Counted from the first letter of the stretch, positions 36,631 to 45,187 are shown. The stretch is 64,000 nucleotides of DNA from Sphingobium arseniciresistens (GCA_029167225.1 JARFNK010000016.1:1-64000); one strand, 5' to 3'. A program made the numbers and translations. The notes: generated by a model from the letters alone, not told the origin.

Positions 36631-37566
36631 GTGCGCGCTATCGACGCCGACGCGGAGATGGTCGCGGGCTGGGTGCGCGCGCTGGCGGGGATCGATGCCT
36701 CGACCGAGAAGGTGCGCGCAGCCGCGACGATCGCGCGCTACCTTGTCCATGTCGGCTGGGCCTATCGCATGGCCGGGCTCGACGACCCCACCGCCGCGCC
36801 CCTGGTCCGGATTGAGTTGAAGGCGGCGCGCAAGACGCTCGGCACCCGCCAGCGCCAGGCGCGGGCGCTGCGCTTCAAGGGCGACATCGCCGACCTCGAC
36901 AGCCCGGCGAGCGGCGTCTGCCTCGCGCACCTGCTGAAAGCCTGCCGCCGCGACTTGCTTGGGCTTCGCGACGAGGCGCTACTGCGCGTCGCCTATGACA
37001 GCGGTTGCCGGCGCTCGGAGCTGGTCGCGATCATGGTCGACGCGATCGAGGGTCCGGACGGGGAGGGGGCGGGCACCCTGTTCATTCCCGAAAGCAAGAC
37101 CGATCGCGAACGCGAGGGCGCGGTTGCCTATCTCTCGCCGGCGACGATGCGCGCGATCGCCCGCTGGCGCGACGCCGGCCATATCGACACGGGCGCTCTG
37201 TTTCGCCGGGTCGAGACGCATTTCGACGCGTCGGTGCGGACGGTGGGGCAGAGGCCTTTGCACCCCAACAGCATCACGCTGATCTACAAGCGGCTGATCC
37301 GGACCGCGTTCGATCGGAAGTTGTTGGGAGAGATGAGCGAGGCCGAGCTGCAGCGCTGGCTGAAAGCAGTGTCGAGCCATTCAATCCGGGTCGGGGTCGC
37401 GCAGGACAATTTCGTGGCGGGCGAGAGCCTGCCCGCGATCATGCAGGCCTATCGCTGGCGCGATCCCAAGACGGTGATGCGCTACGGCGCCAAGCTCGCG
37501 GCGAAAAGCGGGGCAAGTGCGCGGATGGCGGCGCGGCTGTCGGCATCTGCCACTGGGGAGAGCTGA
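36631..37566 (+). CDS. Tyrosine recombinase, probably 5'-truncated
   Basis: A 311-residue tyrosine recombinase. Catalytic residues are visible: Arg127 (SGCRRSEL), His250-x-x-Arg253 (SHSIRVG), Trp276 (YRWRD) and Tyr285 (MRYG). The core-binding domain seems to start late: the first codon is a GTG inside a GC-repeat stretch with no ribosome site, and about 50 residues usual at the N-terminus of such enzymes are missing. It may therefore be a decayed gene. Its last 60 codons reappear, frameshifted, at 38.95-39.13 kb. Confidence 0.75.
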   Translation: MRAIDADAEMVAGWVRALAGIDASTEKVRAAATIARYLVHVGWAYRMAGLDDPTAAPLVRIELKAARKTLGTRQRQARALRFKGDIADLDSPASGVCLAHLLKACRRDLLGLRDEALLRVAYDSGCRRSELVAIMVDAIEGPDGEGAGTLFIPESKTDREREGAVAYLSPATMRAIARWRDAGHIDTGALFRRVETHFDASVRTVGQRPLHPNSITLIYKRLIRTAFDRKLLGEMSEAELQRWLKAVSSHSIRVGVAQDNFVAGESLPAIMQAYRWRDPKTVMRYGAKLAAKSGASARMAARLSASATGES

Positions 37567-37592
37567 GGATCCATCGCAGCCGGCTGTGGTCG

Positions 37593-38816
37593 TCAGCCCC
37601 AGAGGCTGGAGAGCGGTGCTGCGGCCAGGCGGTCGCCGAAGGCTATCGTCTGCTCATGATCGTAGAGCACGGCGCCGAACGCAAAGCGTTGCCCCGTCGC
37701 AGCGGCGAGTTTGCGCAGGCCCGAGAAATCCTCGGAGCGGACCGTCGCGGACGCCTTGACCTCCAGGCCGACGATCCGCCCGTCCCGGTCCTCGAGGACG
37801 ATATCGACCTCATCCAGCTCCTTGTCCCGAAAGTGGCTCAGCGAGAAGCGGTCGTCGGACCAGCCCGTGAGCTTGAGGATCTCCGAGAACACGAAGGTTT
37901 CGAGAATGGCGCCGAAACGGGAGCGATCCGCCGCCACCTTTTCGGGTGTGAGGCCGGTGAGCGCGGCCAGCAGGCCTGAATCGAGGAAATGCAGCTTGGG
38001 TTTCTTGGTCAGGCGCTTGAGGGCGTTATTGTGCCAGGGCGGCAAGGTCCGCACGAGAAACAGCTGCTCGAAGATCCCGGTATATTTCTGGGTGGTCACA
38101 TGATTGAGATCGAGACCGGCGCCGACACCCGCGTGGTTGATCAATTGTCCGGCATGAGCGGCAAGTGCCCGAAGCAGGCGCGGCATGCGGTCGAGCTGGT
38201 CGACGTTGGCGATGTCGCGGACGTCTCGCTCGACCACGGCCTCGACATAGTTGTCGTACCAATCCTGGCGTCGGGTCCAGCTTTTGCGCGCGACGGCCTC
38301 CGGATAGCCGCCGGCCAGCACCAGATCGACGAGGTCGCCGCCGAGCCGCAGCGTTCCGGGTTCCGGCGCTCGCCCGGCGAAGAGGGACTCGAGGAAGCGC
38401 GGTGCTGGCTGCGCAAGAATCTCGGATTGGGCGAGCGGTAAGAGGCGGATGATTTCCATTCTGCCCGCAAGCGAGTCCGCTATCCGCGGCAGCGTCATCA
38501 AATTGGCCGAGCCGGTTATGAGGAAGCGGCCGGGGCGGGGATCCCGATCGACGCTTTCCTTGATGGCCAGAAGCAGATCGGGTGCGCGCTGGACCTCGTC
38601 GATGATCGCCTGGTCAAGCCCGCGCACCAGCCCGGCCGGATCGGATTTCGCGGCAGACAGGGTCGTCGCGTCGTCAAGCGTCAGATAGGTCCGGGATTTC
38701 TCCGCGAGGGAGCGGGCGAGGGTGGTCTTGCCTGCTTGCCGGGGTCCGGCCAGCATGACCACCCTGGTATCCTGCAGGGCCTCATGGACGCGATGGGTTG
38801 CATGACGAAGAAGCAT
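37593..38816 (-). CDS. AAA ATPase with DUF4143 domain
   Basis: A 407-residue ATPase from ATG 38816 (a GTG eight codons earlier is possible). Walker A is AGPRQAGKTTLA near residues 23-34 and Walker B-like AIIDEVQRAPD follows. The C-terminal DUF4143 part contains the nuclease-like pattern DEVDIVLEDRDGRIVGLEVKAS. Such proteins are common, poorly characterised accessory ATPases, sometimes paired with toxins or defence genes. It is convergent with the recombinase and lies between two recombinase copies. Confidence 0.85.
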   Translation of the reverse strand: MLLRHATHRVHEALQDTRVVMLAGPRQAGKTTLARSLAEKSRTYLTLDDATTLSAAKSDPAGLVRGLDQAIIDEVQRAPDLLLAIKESVDRDPRPGRFLITGSANLMTLPRIADSLAGRMEIIRLLPLAQSEILAQPAPRFLESLFAGRAPEPGTLRLGGDLVDLVLAGGYPEAVARKSWTRRQDWYDNYVEAVVERDVRDIANVDQLDRMPRLLRALAAHAGQLINHAGVGAGLDLNHVTTQKYTGIFEQLFLVRTLPPWHNNALKRLTKKPKLHFLDSGLLAALTGLTPEKVAADRSRFGAILETFVFSEILKLTGWSDDRFSLSHFRDKELDEVDIVLEDRDGRIVGLEVKASATVRSEDFSGLRKLAAATGQRFAFGAVLYDHEQTIAFGDRLAAAPLSSLWG

Positions 38817-38939
38817 GGCGGTCTGAAGCCCAATCAGCACCTAAATGAAAGAGTGTGGGCGTCTATCTGAAATTATCTCCACGGCCAAATGAAATTGCAC
38901 TTGAGGCCGCGAAGCCTCGCCCGTCGGTCGCCGGCGACA

Positions 38940-39136
38940 CCGGGTGCGCCCGCTCGCTCAAAGCGGTGTCGAGCCGTTCGATCCGCGTACGCATCGCCCG
39001 GGACAATTTCACTGACGGCGATCATGCAGGCGTATCGCTGGCACGATCCGAAGACCGTGATGCGCTACGGCGCGAAGCTTGCAGCGAAAAATGGAGCGAG
39101 CGCACGGCTGGCGATGCGGTTTTCCGCGGCGCAACA
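38940..39136 (+). pseudogene. Frameshifted C-terminal remnant of a second tyrosine recombinase
   Basis: The frame starting near 38950 reads LKAVSSRSIRVRIARDNF, matching residues around His250/Arg253 of the intact recombinase but with Arg in place of His. After a short deletion the match continues in another frame as AIMQAYRWHDPKTVMRYG through AKNGASARLAMRF. Compared with 37357-37541, about 14 bases are lost where the intact copy encodes VAGESLP. No start or upstream domain remains. Confidence 0.75.
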
Positions 39137-39179
39137 GCGCGGGTGCTGCCTGTGGTCGGGAGGTGTTGGTTGATCGGTC

Positions 39180-39584
39180 CTAGCGCAGGAGGCGGAGCGC
39201 GACATCGCGATAGCTCAGAGGATGAACATTGTCCTCTGAGCGAAAGCGCATCAGATCGAGCGTCTCATCGCCGAAGGTCGCCGCGACAGAACTGACCGTG
39301 TAAGCTTGGGCGCGCGCATAAGGCAGCAACCAGATGACACGCTTCGCCGAAACGCTCGTTCGGATTTTCAGGAGCTTATTGAGAAGTCCCTGACCGGCCA
39401 TATCATTTGATCCTATCGCAAAGATCGATGTCCCGTAGCGCTTGGCTGGCCGCCGCCAAGCAAGGATCTGGGCTGCAGTGGCGCGCTCGGTTGCCTGGAC
39501 ATCGCACTGCTGGGCGTAGCGGGCATTGATCGCCCGCGCCGTGCCGACGCCAGTGCTATCACCCAGGATAAGGCATTCGAACAT
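39180..39584 (-). CDS. Small GDS-motif (SGNH hydrolase-like) protein
   Basis: A 134-residue protein. It begins MFECLILGDSTGVGTA, the block I pattern of SGNH/GDSL hydrolases with Ser10 as candidate nucleophile. FAIGSNDMAGQG matches the GxND block, and DNVHPLSYRDVA gives the final DxxH-like pair. The size is small for the family but all blocks are present in order. No signal peptide, so a cytoplasmic or phage-lysis-type role is possible. It follows the next gene on the same strand. Confidence 0.65.
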   Translation of the reverse strand: MFECLILGDSTGVGTARAINARYAQQCDVQATERATAAQILAWRRPAKRYGTSIFAIGSNDMAGQGLLNKLLKIRTSVSAKRVIWLLPYARAQAYTVSSVAATFGDETLDLMRFRSEDNVHPLSYRDVALRLLR

Positions 39585-39650
39585 GCGCGAGCCGCTCCTT
39601 GCGAACAGGTTAGCGCCAGCAGATTGAAAGCGAAATCGAAAATCAGAAGG

Positions 39651-39944
39651 TCATGATGGTCGAACAGGGGAGGGGCAACATCCACAGGCCTCGGTGCTCA
39701 GCTCGTCGACGCGGTCCGCCAGTTCCGTAAGGTCAGCCTCGGCCAGGATGAAAAGATCGTCCTCATCGGCAAAGAACATCTTGGCGCGTTCCTGCTCTTC
39801 GAGAAGGTAGGGCTCATCGTCGAACCGCTGGTGCCACTGGCTGTCCACGAACTTCATGAGCTCAGACCATGCGGCGGCTTCGGCGTCGTGGACCGTAATC
39901 GCCTCAACGCCCTGATAGACAATGAAGAGGACCGTCACCAGCAT
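39651..39944 (-). CDS. Unknown small acidic protein
   Basis: A 97-residue protein, rich in Asp/Glu (FADEDDLFILAEADLTELADRVDEL), with a hydrophobic first ten residues and a C-terminal CGCC. No family recognised. It lies 66 bases upstream of the GDS-motif gene on the same strand and could be co-transcribed. Coding is plausible from composition but not proven. Confidence 0.45.
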   Translation of the reverse strand: MLVTVLFIVYQGVEAITVHDAEAAAWSELMKFVDSQWHQRFDDEPYLLEEQERAKMFFADEDDLFILAEADLTELADRVDELSTEACGCCPSPVRPS

Positions 39945-40244
39945 AGCTCTATCCGCCTGGAGGTCGGTGATCCCGGCGCAACATCCGCTTCACCTAGCCT
40001 CATTCACGTTGTGCAACGCAATATGTAGTTCTCCGACCCTTGATTTATCGGCGATTATGCGATGGAATGTTGCCGTTTGGCGGCAAGAAAAATCATACCG
40101 GCTGATGCTTTTGCCTTTACGTCTGCGATTAAGGCTTTGCTCACCATGATTGGGTAGAGGAGGGCAAGGCAGGGACGTCAGGCGGGGCCGACACACGCCG
40201 GGTGCAAATCTGGGGCGAGTCGTCGGAAGGGTGATGGCATTATC
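39945..40244. other. 300-base intergenic region
   Basis: Between divergent unknown genes. It holds one short inverted repeat, TTGCCG-TTTGG-CGGCAA at 40070-40086, without a T tract. It may contain the promoters of both flanking genes, but I see no clear -35/-10 pairs. Confidence 0.45.
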
Positions 40245-40514
40245 ATGGCGCATCTGACACAGGTCGAGATCGCGAACTGGATCGCTCTTTACGTCGCCGC
40301 AGGCCTGTGTTGCGGCATCGCGGTCATTTTGTCGGTCGCAACAACATTTATCGAAATCTACCGCGAGCGCGCGTGGACAAATATCGATTCTTTCGGCTCC
40401 GCTGCTCTCTTCCTGCCAAAGACCTGGTGGCGCTGGCAGAAGCTCTATTTCATATCGACGCCCGTCACCCTCGGCATCGTGGGCGCTTTCGCCGTCTCGA
40501 TGTCATGGAGCTGA
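40245..40514 (+). CDS. Unknown small membrane protein
   Basis: An 89-residue protein with two hydrophobic helices (about residues 11-36 and 69-87) joined by a polar loop containing WTNIDSFGSAALFLPKTWWRWQK. A GAAGGGTGATGG stretch precedes ATG 40245. It stands alone, convergent with the DUF1173 gene. No family recognised. Confidence 0.5.
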   Translation: MAHLTQVEIANWIALYVAAGLCCGIAVILSVATTFIEIYRERAWTNIDSFGSAALFLPKTWWRWQKLYFISTPVTLGIVGAFAVSMSWS

Positions 40515-40538
40515 CGGCCACCGCAGCGCTGTAGAAGA

Positions 40539-41834
40539 TTAAGCGTTGAGCGCGTCCGTCAGAATGGCGCGGACATGGCCCTCGTGGAGATGTGCCGGCG
40601 TGATGCTGACCACCGGGGCGATCTGCGCCATTCGTGGATGCGTGACGGCCTTCGATGCCTTATAGTCCTCATCCTCGAAGCCCATTGCTTCCACGACGAG
40701 CTGCCGGATCTCGCCCGTGGAGCGCGAGCGAGCCTCGAGGAGGAAATCCGGCCTGCAGGCGCCGATCGGCGTCAGCTTGTCAAAGACGGGCTTCTCGATC
40801 GCGATGTCGATCCCATCCCGATCCAAATAGTGCCGTGCCGCCAGCAACTCGCGCAAAACGGTCCGCTCAAACTCTGAATCGACGGGAATGAAGCGCCTGC
40901 CCGAATAGATGGGCTGGGCATAGGCCCGCAAAGGCGCGTAGCCGTGCGCTTCGGGATATTCGCCGGCCACGACGATGACAAGATAGGGGCCCTTGATCGG
41001 ATTTCCCCGCACAGACGGGGATTGAACCCGATTGGCGATCACGACGGGCTCGCACCCCGCAACGATAACTTGCGCTCCTTTGAACGCGGGCGAGAAGAGG
41101 GTAAGGAACGCTTGGGGTGCATGGCCTCGCGGCCAGTTTCGAGACAGCTCGCGAAGTCCGGCATAAACGCGGTTGCTGTGAAGCGCCTTGGCGTGGGTCC
41201 ACAGCGCTCGACCGAGCTCGATGCCAGGCGCGATCTCCATCTTACCCGCGGCCGCGGTGAGCGCGTTGAACTCGTCGCTGATCGAATGGTCGACCAGATC
41301 ATGCGACAACGGCGCGCAGAGGTTGAGGCCCGCCACGTCGAGAAGTCGCCATAGCAGCCGCGCAAGGCGGGGCACCGAAGCATGTCGGGTCCGATCGTCG
41401 CTTGTGTCTTCCTCCGGTCGCTGGGCCAGCTTCTCGGGAGCGGGCCGCAAAACCTCGAAATAGCCTGTGGGAGGATCCGCCGGTGTTTGATGAGTACGGA
41501 TCTCGGTGATACGGTTCGTCACCTGATCGCGGAAGAACGGGCAATCGGGTTGGTGTTCGGGGCGCTTTGAGCTGGTGAGGCGGCGCAAATAATAGGTCTC
41601 CGCCTCGGAGAGAAAGGCAGGGGTCAGGATGGGTGGCGCCGTGTCGTCGTCCCGGCAGTCACATGCGATCCACTTACCGCCAATCCGGGCTTGCTGGACC
41701 AACATGATGCCCGCTTCCTCGTCCCCTCGGGAGCCCTCGCCGGCGTACCATCGGACCAGAGCCGACCTGACAGCGTCGGGGAGGGGGATTCGGCGCGCAC
41801 TGCGCCCGTCGCCATGGCGATCGATCAACCACAT
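40539..41834 (-). CDS. DUF1173-family protein
   Basis: A 431-residue protein of a type common on sphingomonad and other alphaproteobacterial plasmids. The N-terminus has a Cys/His cluster (KWIACDCRDDD, PDCPFFRD). The C-terminus contains the restriction-endonuclease-like pattern PDFLLEARSRSTGEIRQLVVEAMGFEDEDY, with Asp and Glu spaced as in PD-(D/E)xK folds. The DUF1173 name is from recalled similarity. Function is unknown; DNA processing is possible. It is divergent from the transglycosylase gene. Confidence 0.7.
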   Translation of the reverse strand: MWLIDRHGDGRSARRIPLPDAVRSALVRWYAGEGSRGDEEAGIMLVQQARIGGKWIACDCRDDDTAPPILTPAFLSEAETYYLRRLTSSKRPEHQPDCPFFRDQVTNRITEIRTHQTPADPPTGYFEVLRPAPEKLAQRPEEDTSDDRTRHASVPRLARLLWRLLDVAGLNLCAPLSHDLVDHSISDEFNALTAAAGKMEIAPGIELGRALWTHAKALHSNRVYAGLRELSRNWPRGHAPQAFLTLFSPAFKGAQVIVAGCEPVVIANRVQSPSVRGNPIKGPYLVIVVAGEYPEAHGYAPLRAYAQPIYSGRRFIPVDSEFERTVLRELLAARHYLDRDGIDIAIEKPVFDKLTPIGACRPDFLLEARSRSTGEIRQLVVEAMGFEDEDYKASKAVTHPRMAQIAPVVSITPAHLHEGHVRAILTDALNA

Positions 41835-41943
41835 GAACGACCCTTTCGGAGGAGGAATAGGGGATTCTCACTCAGGTCGGCGGGATTGACAATCCCGTTC
41901 TGTCGATCCCCACTTTCGAAATGGCGGTTTCGGGAGGCCGAAA

Positions 41944-42936
41944 ATGAGGTCTTATCTTCTTTGCGGTGTAGCAATCCTGATGGGCAGCGCGTCGATGCTG
42001 CAGGCGGCGCCTCAGGATAGAAAAGCCGTTCGCTCCGTGCAGTTGATCTCGATGACGGGCGCCACGCCAGCACCAGCGTCGGCCGAATCGCCGGGGCCGG
42101 ACGCAGGACGAGGGGTGGAAACCAAACCGTCGGTCGACATTGGGGTGGTGCTGGGGGAATTTCGGGTGCATGATCTCAGCCGGCGATGGGTCGAATTTCA
42201 GATGGCCAACAGCTTTACCCCTCGGACTCCTTCAGCGGCGCAGGCAGCCGCCGACGACGATGATCCGTTCGCGCATGTCGGGGTAGCCCAGCTCGGCGCA
42301 GCGCCCGTCGCAGGCTATACGATCCCTTCGGTATCTTCGATGCCGATTCCGGCATGGATGAGGGGCGGGCCGGTGTTTGCGGCCGCAGTTAACCGCTATG
42401 TGCCTGGCTGCATCGCCGCCGGCTATCGACCTAGCGGCTTCCTCACGGCCGACACCGAATATCGTCGGCAGAACTACTATTCGATGATGAGCAACATCGC
42501 CTGCCAGTACGGCATCCCGGTCGGCCTGTTCGATGCGATGATCATCCGTGAGAGCCGCTATCAATCTGGCGTCTATTCCCCGAAGAACGCCTTCGGCTTG
42601 ACCCAGCTCATGCCGGACACGGCAGTGGGCCTGGGTGTAAATCGCTACAATGTCGCGGATAACCTGCGAGGCGGAGCCAAATATCTGCGCGAGCAGCTTG
42701 ATCGGTTCGGTCAATACCACTTGGCGCTCGCGGCCTACAACGCGGGACCGGGCAGGGTGCGCAACGGCCTCGTACCGCGGATTGCCGAGACCCAAGCCTA
42801 TGTCGACGATATTCTCCTGAACTGGTCTCGATTGAGCGGGCTCTCGAGAGTTGGCACGGTTCAGACACCGTCATCGCCTGCGCCGTCGGTCCAGCGCGCT
42901 CGCTTCGGGCGTTCGGCCACCGTGTCGACCTTTTGA
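41944..42936 (+). CDS. Lytic transglycosylase (VirB1-like)
   Basis: A 330-residue exported protein with a signal peptide (residues 1-21, MLQAAP). The C-terminal half is a lysozyme-like SLT domain: catalytic Glu203 in IIRESRYQ, then NAFGLTQLMPDTA, NLRGGAKYLREQLDRFG and LALAAYNAGPGRV. It would open peptidoglycan for the conjugation apparatus, the usual role of VirB1/P19-type enzymes near T4SS genes. It is separated from the tra operon by two minus-strand genes. Confidence 0.9.
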   Translation: MRSYLLCGVAILMGSASMLQAAPQDRKAVRSVQLISMTGATPAPASAESPGPDAGRGVETKPSVDIGVVLGEFRVHDLSRRWVEFQMANSFTPRTPSAAQAAADDDDPFAHVGVAQLGAAPVAGYTIPSVSSMPIPAWMRGGPVFAAAVNRYVPGCIAAGYRPSGFLTADTEYRRQNYYSMMSNIACQYGIPVGLFDAMIIRESRYQSGVYSPKNAFGLTQLMPDTAVGLGVNRYNVADNLRGGAKYLREQLDRFGQYHLALAAYNAGPGRVRNGLVPRIAETQAYVDDILLNWSRLSGLSRVGTVQTPSSPAPSVQRARFGRSATVSTF

Positions 42937-43005
42937 GGTGTCGGTTTCTTGACGGCGTTCCAGCGAATAATGGATTGTTGTTCGTGTCATTAGGGAAAAC
43001 GCGAC

Positions 43006-43027
43006 AAAAAAAAGCCCGTCGGGGCTT
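43006..43027 (-). terminator. Intrinsic terminator of the HTH gene
   Basis: On the minus strand, AAGCCC-CGAC-GGGCTT is followed by a run of T. It lies directly after the stop of the 43033-43560 gene. Confidence 0.8.
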
Positions 43028-43032
43028 GGTCG

Positions 43033-43560
43033 CTATATTGCGAGGTTGGCTATTTCTGAAAGATTGGCTCTGCGAACGAGAACGGAACTGACTTCCTTGA
43101 CCAGCCTTTGGACCACCGCTGCTTGCAGTGGCCCGGCCCATTCTCGTCGGACTTCGGAGCCATCCATCCCTTCAATTTCTTCGAGGGCTGCGACCAGCAT
43201 TGAAGGCAGACCTCTGAACATTTCGCTGAGCATTGCAATCAGGGTCGCGTAGCGCGCGTCGTGCAGGAGCTCCTGGTCGCGAAAAGCCTCTACGCGAATG
43301 ATGGCTTGGATAATGTTTATGTCCAACGCGTGCAGGACCGTCTGGAATTCGACCAGCGTCATGGCGGCGCGCTTGGCTGGATCGTGATGCAGAATAAGGG
43401 CGAGGCGGGTCTTGCTGATGCCCGTCTTCAAGGCAAGCTTGCGTTGACCTGTGTCCTTCTCGGCCATCGCCTGAAGGATCATTGGAATGTAATCCCGCTG
43501 CGCATCGTCAACCGCTAATGCGGTCGCCGCTGTTGCCTCTATCCTGGCAAGGGATGACAT
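43033..43560 (-). CDS. HTH (XRE-like) regulatory protein
   Basis: A 175-residue protein from ATG 43560. Residues around 30-75 have a helix-turn-helix arrangement (GQRKLALKTGISKTRLALILHHDPAKRAAMTLVEFQTVLHALDI) as in Cro/XRE-type regulators. The C-terminal half is helical with no recognised domain. An ORF extension upstream is rejected because its 54 extra residues are Trp/Arg-rich and unlike coding sequence. It lies between transglycosylase and transfer genes and could regulate transfer; this is inference. Confidence 0.65.
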   Translation of the reverse strand: MSSLARIEATAATALAVDDAQRDYIPMILQAMAEKDTGQRKLALKTGISKTRLALILHHDPAKRAAMTLVEFQTVLHALDINIIQAIIRVEAFRDQELLHDARYATLIAMLSEMFRGLPSMLVAALEEIEGMDGSEVRREWAGPLQAAVVQRLVKEVSSVLVRRANLSEIANLAI

Positions 43561-43664
43561 TGCCTGGCCCCCTGTATTCCGCTCGGACTCGAAGAGGAGA
43601 ACATACCAGCACAGCCATTGCAACCCCGTCCAGAGCCGAACATTGCCCCACGATGAAGCGGTAA

Positions 43665-44126
43665 CTACTTGAGACGAACGACATTTTCGTCTTGCGACTC
43701 GTTCGCATTCGCCTCGGCGCATTTTCCTTTCGGCTCGTCGAGGCCGAGCCGTTCAAGTACTCGCGTCGCCTTCTGTTCGACGACGTAATCAAAAAGCAAT
43801 ATTGACAGTGCATCGCCGACCGTTAGATTCGATCCAATCTGGCTCCCAAGTCGCTTCTTGGCTTCGACAAGTGAATCAGCGCTGGAGCGCGAGATACTGA
43901 GGTAAATCCGGATATCGCCTTTCGTCGGTATCGTGACGAGGTGATCGCGTATTATCTCGGGATCATGCTCCTCCATTTTGCAACTGAAGGCGGCTCGAGA
44001 GTTAACCAGGCTGGCAAGCGTCTGATATCGCTTGGTCTCATTGGAGCGAAGGCGCAGACTCTCGGTGGTCAGGTGAAAAAGGTGCTCTGAAATATCGAGA
44101 GCATAGCCGCGAGAGTCCCCACTCAT
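43665..44126 (-). CDS. Unknown protein divergent from the transfer operon
   Basis: A 153-residue protein, less GC-rich than its neighbours. It contains TIPTKGDIRIYLSISRSSADSLVEAKKRLGSQIGSNLTVGDALSILLFDYVVEQ, a pattern that recalls ribbon-helix-helix or plasmid control proteins but is not diagnostic. The N-terminus holds CKMEEHDPEIIRDHL. It starts 390 bases from traA on the opposite strand, a position often used by transfer regulators. No family recognised. Confidence 0.55.
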   Translation of the reverse strand: MSGDSRGYALDISEHLFHLTTESLRLRSNETKRYQTLASLVNSRAAFSCKMEEHDPEIIRDHLVTIPTKGDIRIYLSISRSSADSLVEAKKRLGSQIGSNLTVGDALSILLFDYVVEQKATRVLERLGLDEPKGKCAEANANESQDENVVRLK

Positions 44127-44287
44127 TCCTGCACGTCCCTCACCCTGTTATAGGTTTACCCTCGGCGAACGGCCGACCCGCAGAGCTTAGTTGAATTCTA
44201 GACGCCTGAAACCACCTCGATTCCAGAGCGCGAATCTACTCGCATCCATACCGTATCGCAATTGTCCGAAAGGCCGCCCCGATATGT

Positions 44288-44397
44288 GGGGCAGGGTGCC
44301 CTGACGCACGGGGCGAGGTGCCCCGGGATTAGCGGCAGTGCGCCCTGCCCGACGGGGCAGGGCGCCCCGGAAACCGGGGCAGAAGGTCCTTGCGCGG
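44288..44397. repeat. Array of about 22-bp GC-rich imperfect direct repeats before traA
   Basis: Five units begin at 44288, 44310, 44334, 44354 and 44376 (steps 22, 24, 20, 22). The shared core is GGGGCAGGGYGCCC. Several units are themselves dyads, for example CGCCCTGCCC/GGGCAGGGCG at 44341-44364 and GCCCCGG-AAA-CCGGGGC at 44364-44380. It lies about 120 bases before traA inside the 390-base divergent gap (44127-44516), which otherwise shows no gene. A regulator-binding array, transfer origin part or RNA leader structure are options. Confidence 0.7.
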
Positions 44398-44516
44398 TGA
44401 AAATTTTCACCTTTCCCCGTCGTTTCCGAAACCGCGCGTTGCAGCCGGGCTCCCCCCGGGGTCACCTTTCGAATGGGCGCGGATCCGTCGCGTCTCCATT
44501 GAAGGGAAAACCCATC

Positions 44517-44837
44517 ATGCAGTCTGTCCTGAAACACAGCGGACGCGCGGAGTTGGCAATCCTCGCCCTCGCCGCACTCGCGCTCGCGCTCCTCCTGTTC
44601 GCCGGACCGGCATTCGCCGGCGCCGACACCACGTTCGACACGGCCCTGACGAAGTTCACCGACTTCCTTGAGGGTTCGGGCGGCAAGATCATCACTGTCC
44701 TGTCGCTCGCGGGCGGCATCGTCGCGCTGGCCTCGGGCCGCTTCTCCATGGGCCAGATCGCGATCCCGGTCGGCGTCGGCGTCGGCGCCGGCACTGGTAT
44801 TCCGATCGTCACCTCCACGGTGACAGCCACGATCTGA
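44517..44837 (+). CDS. traA: F-type conjugative pilin TraA
   Basis: A 106-residue propilin. ATG 44517 follows GAAGGGAAAA; the longer ORF from 44262 reads through the repeat array. The leader ends in a signal peptidase site (GPAFA, cut after Ala34), leaving about 72 residues with two hydrophobic helices (IITVLSLAGGIVALASG and QIAIPVGVGVGAGTGIPIV) and a basic loop (GRFS). This matches F/VirB2-type pilins. First gene of the transfer operon; it would be processed and assembled into the pilus. Confidence 0.85.
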   Translation: MQSVLKHSGRAELAILALAALALALLLFAGPAFAGADTTFDTALTKFTDFLEGSGGKIITVLSLAGGIVALASGRFSMGQIAIPVGVGVGAGTGIPIVTSTVTATI

Positions 44838-44895
44838 CAGGGCCAACGGCCGGGCGAAGTAGCAGCTTCGACCGGGCTTTGGGGAGGGTGGTGCA

Positions 44896-45186
44896 ATGGC
44901 CGCAGACAAGTACGTCATACCGTCTCATCTGGACGATCCCGAGCTGATCGGGCTGTGGACGCTGGATGAATTCCTCGCAATGGTGATCCCATTCATCTGG
45001 GGAATCCTGTCTCAGCATATTCTCATTGGCATGTTGCTCGCGGGCGCAGGCTGGTGGGGTCTCAAAAAGGCTAAGGCAGGTCGGGCGGCGTCGTGGCTGC
45101 TTCACATGGCTTATTGGCACCTTCCTGCCGGCTTCACCGGCATGAAGGCGACACCACCCTCTTATCTTCGCTTGATGGCAGGGTGA
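44896..45186 (+). CDS. traL: T4SS protein TraL
   Basis: A 96-residue inner membrane protein with the TraL features YVIPSHLDDPELIGLWTLDEF at the N-terminus, two hydrophobic helices and the ending YWHLPAGFTGMKATPPSYLR. TraL (VirB3-like) acts in pilus assembly with TraC. GGGGAGGGTGGTGCA provides the ribosome site. One base separates it from traE. Confidence 0.9.
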   Translation: MAADKYVIPSHLDDPELIGLWTLDEFLAMVIPFIWGILSQHILIGMLLAGAGWWGLKKAKAGRAASWLLHMAYWHLPAGFTGMKATPPSYLRLMAG

Positions 45187-45187
45187 C

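Noticed and set aside
40070-40086. Small hairpin TTGCCG-TTTGG-CGGCAA
   Set aside because: Not followed by T residues on either strand and not adjacent to a gene end.
44288-44397. CRISPR array
   Set aside because: Units are contiguous, 20-24 bp, with no spacers and no cas genes nearby.
44262-44516. Extended reading frame upstream of traA
   Set aside because: It reads through the GC repeat array; the signal peptide and ribosome site place the start at 44517.
44187-44918. 243-codon minus-strand ORF over traA and the repeat array
   Set aside because: Antisense to traA and driven by the repeat composition.
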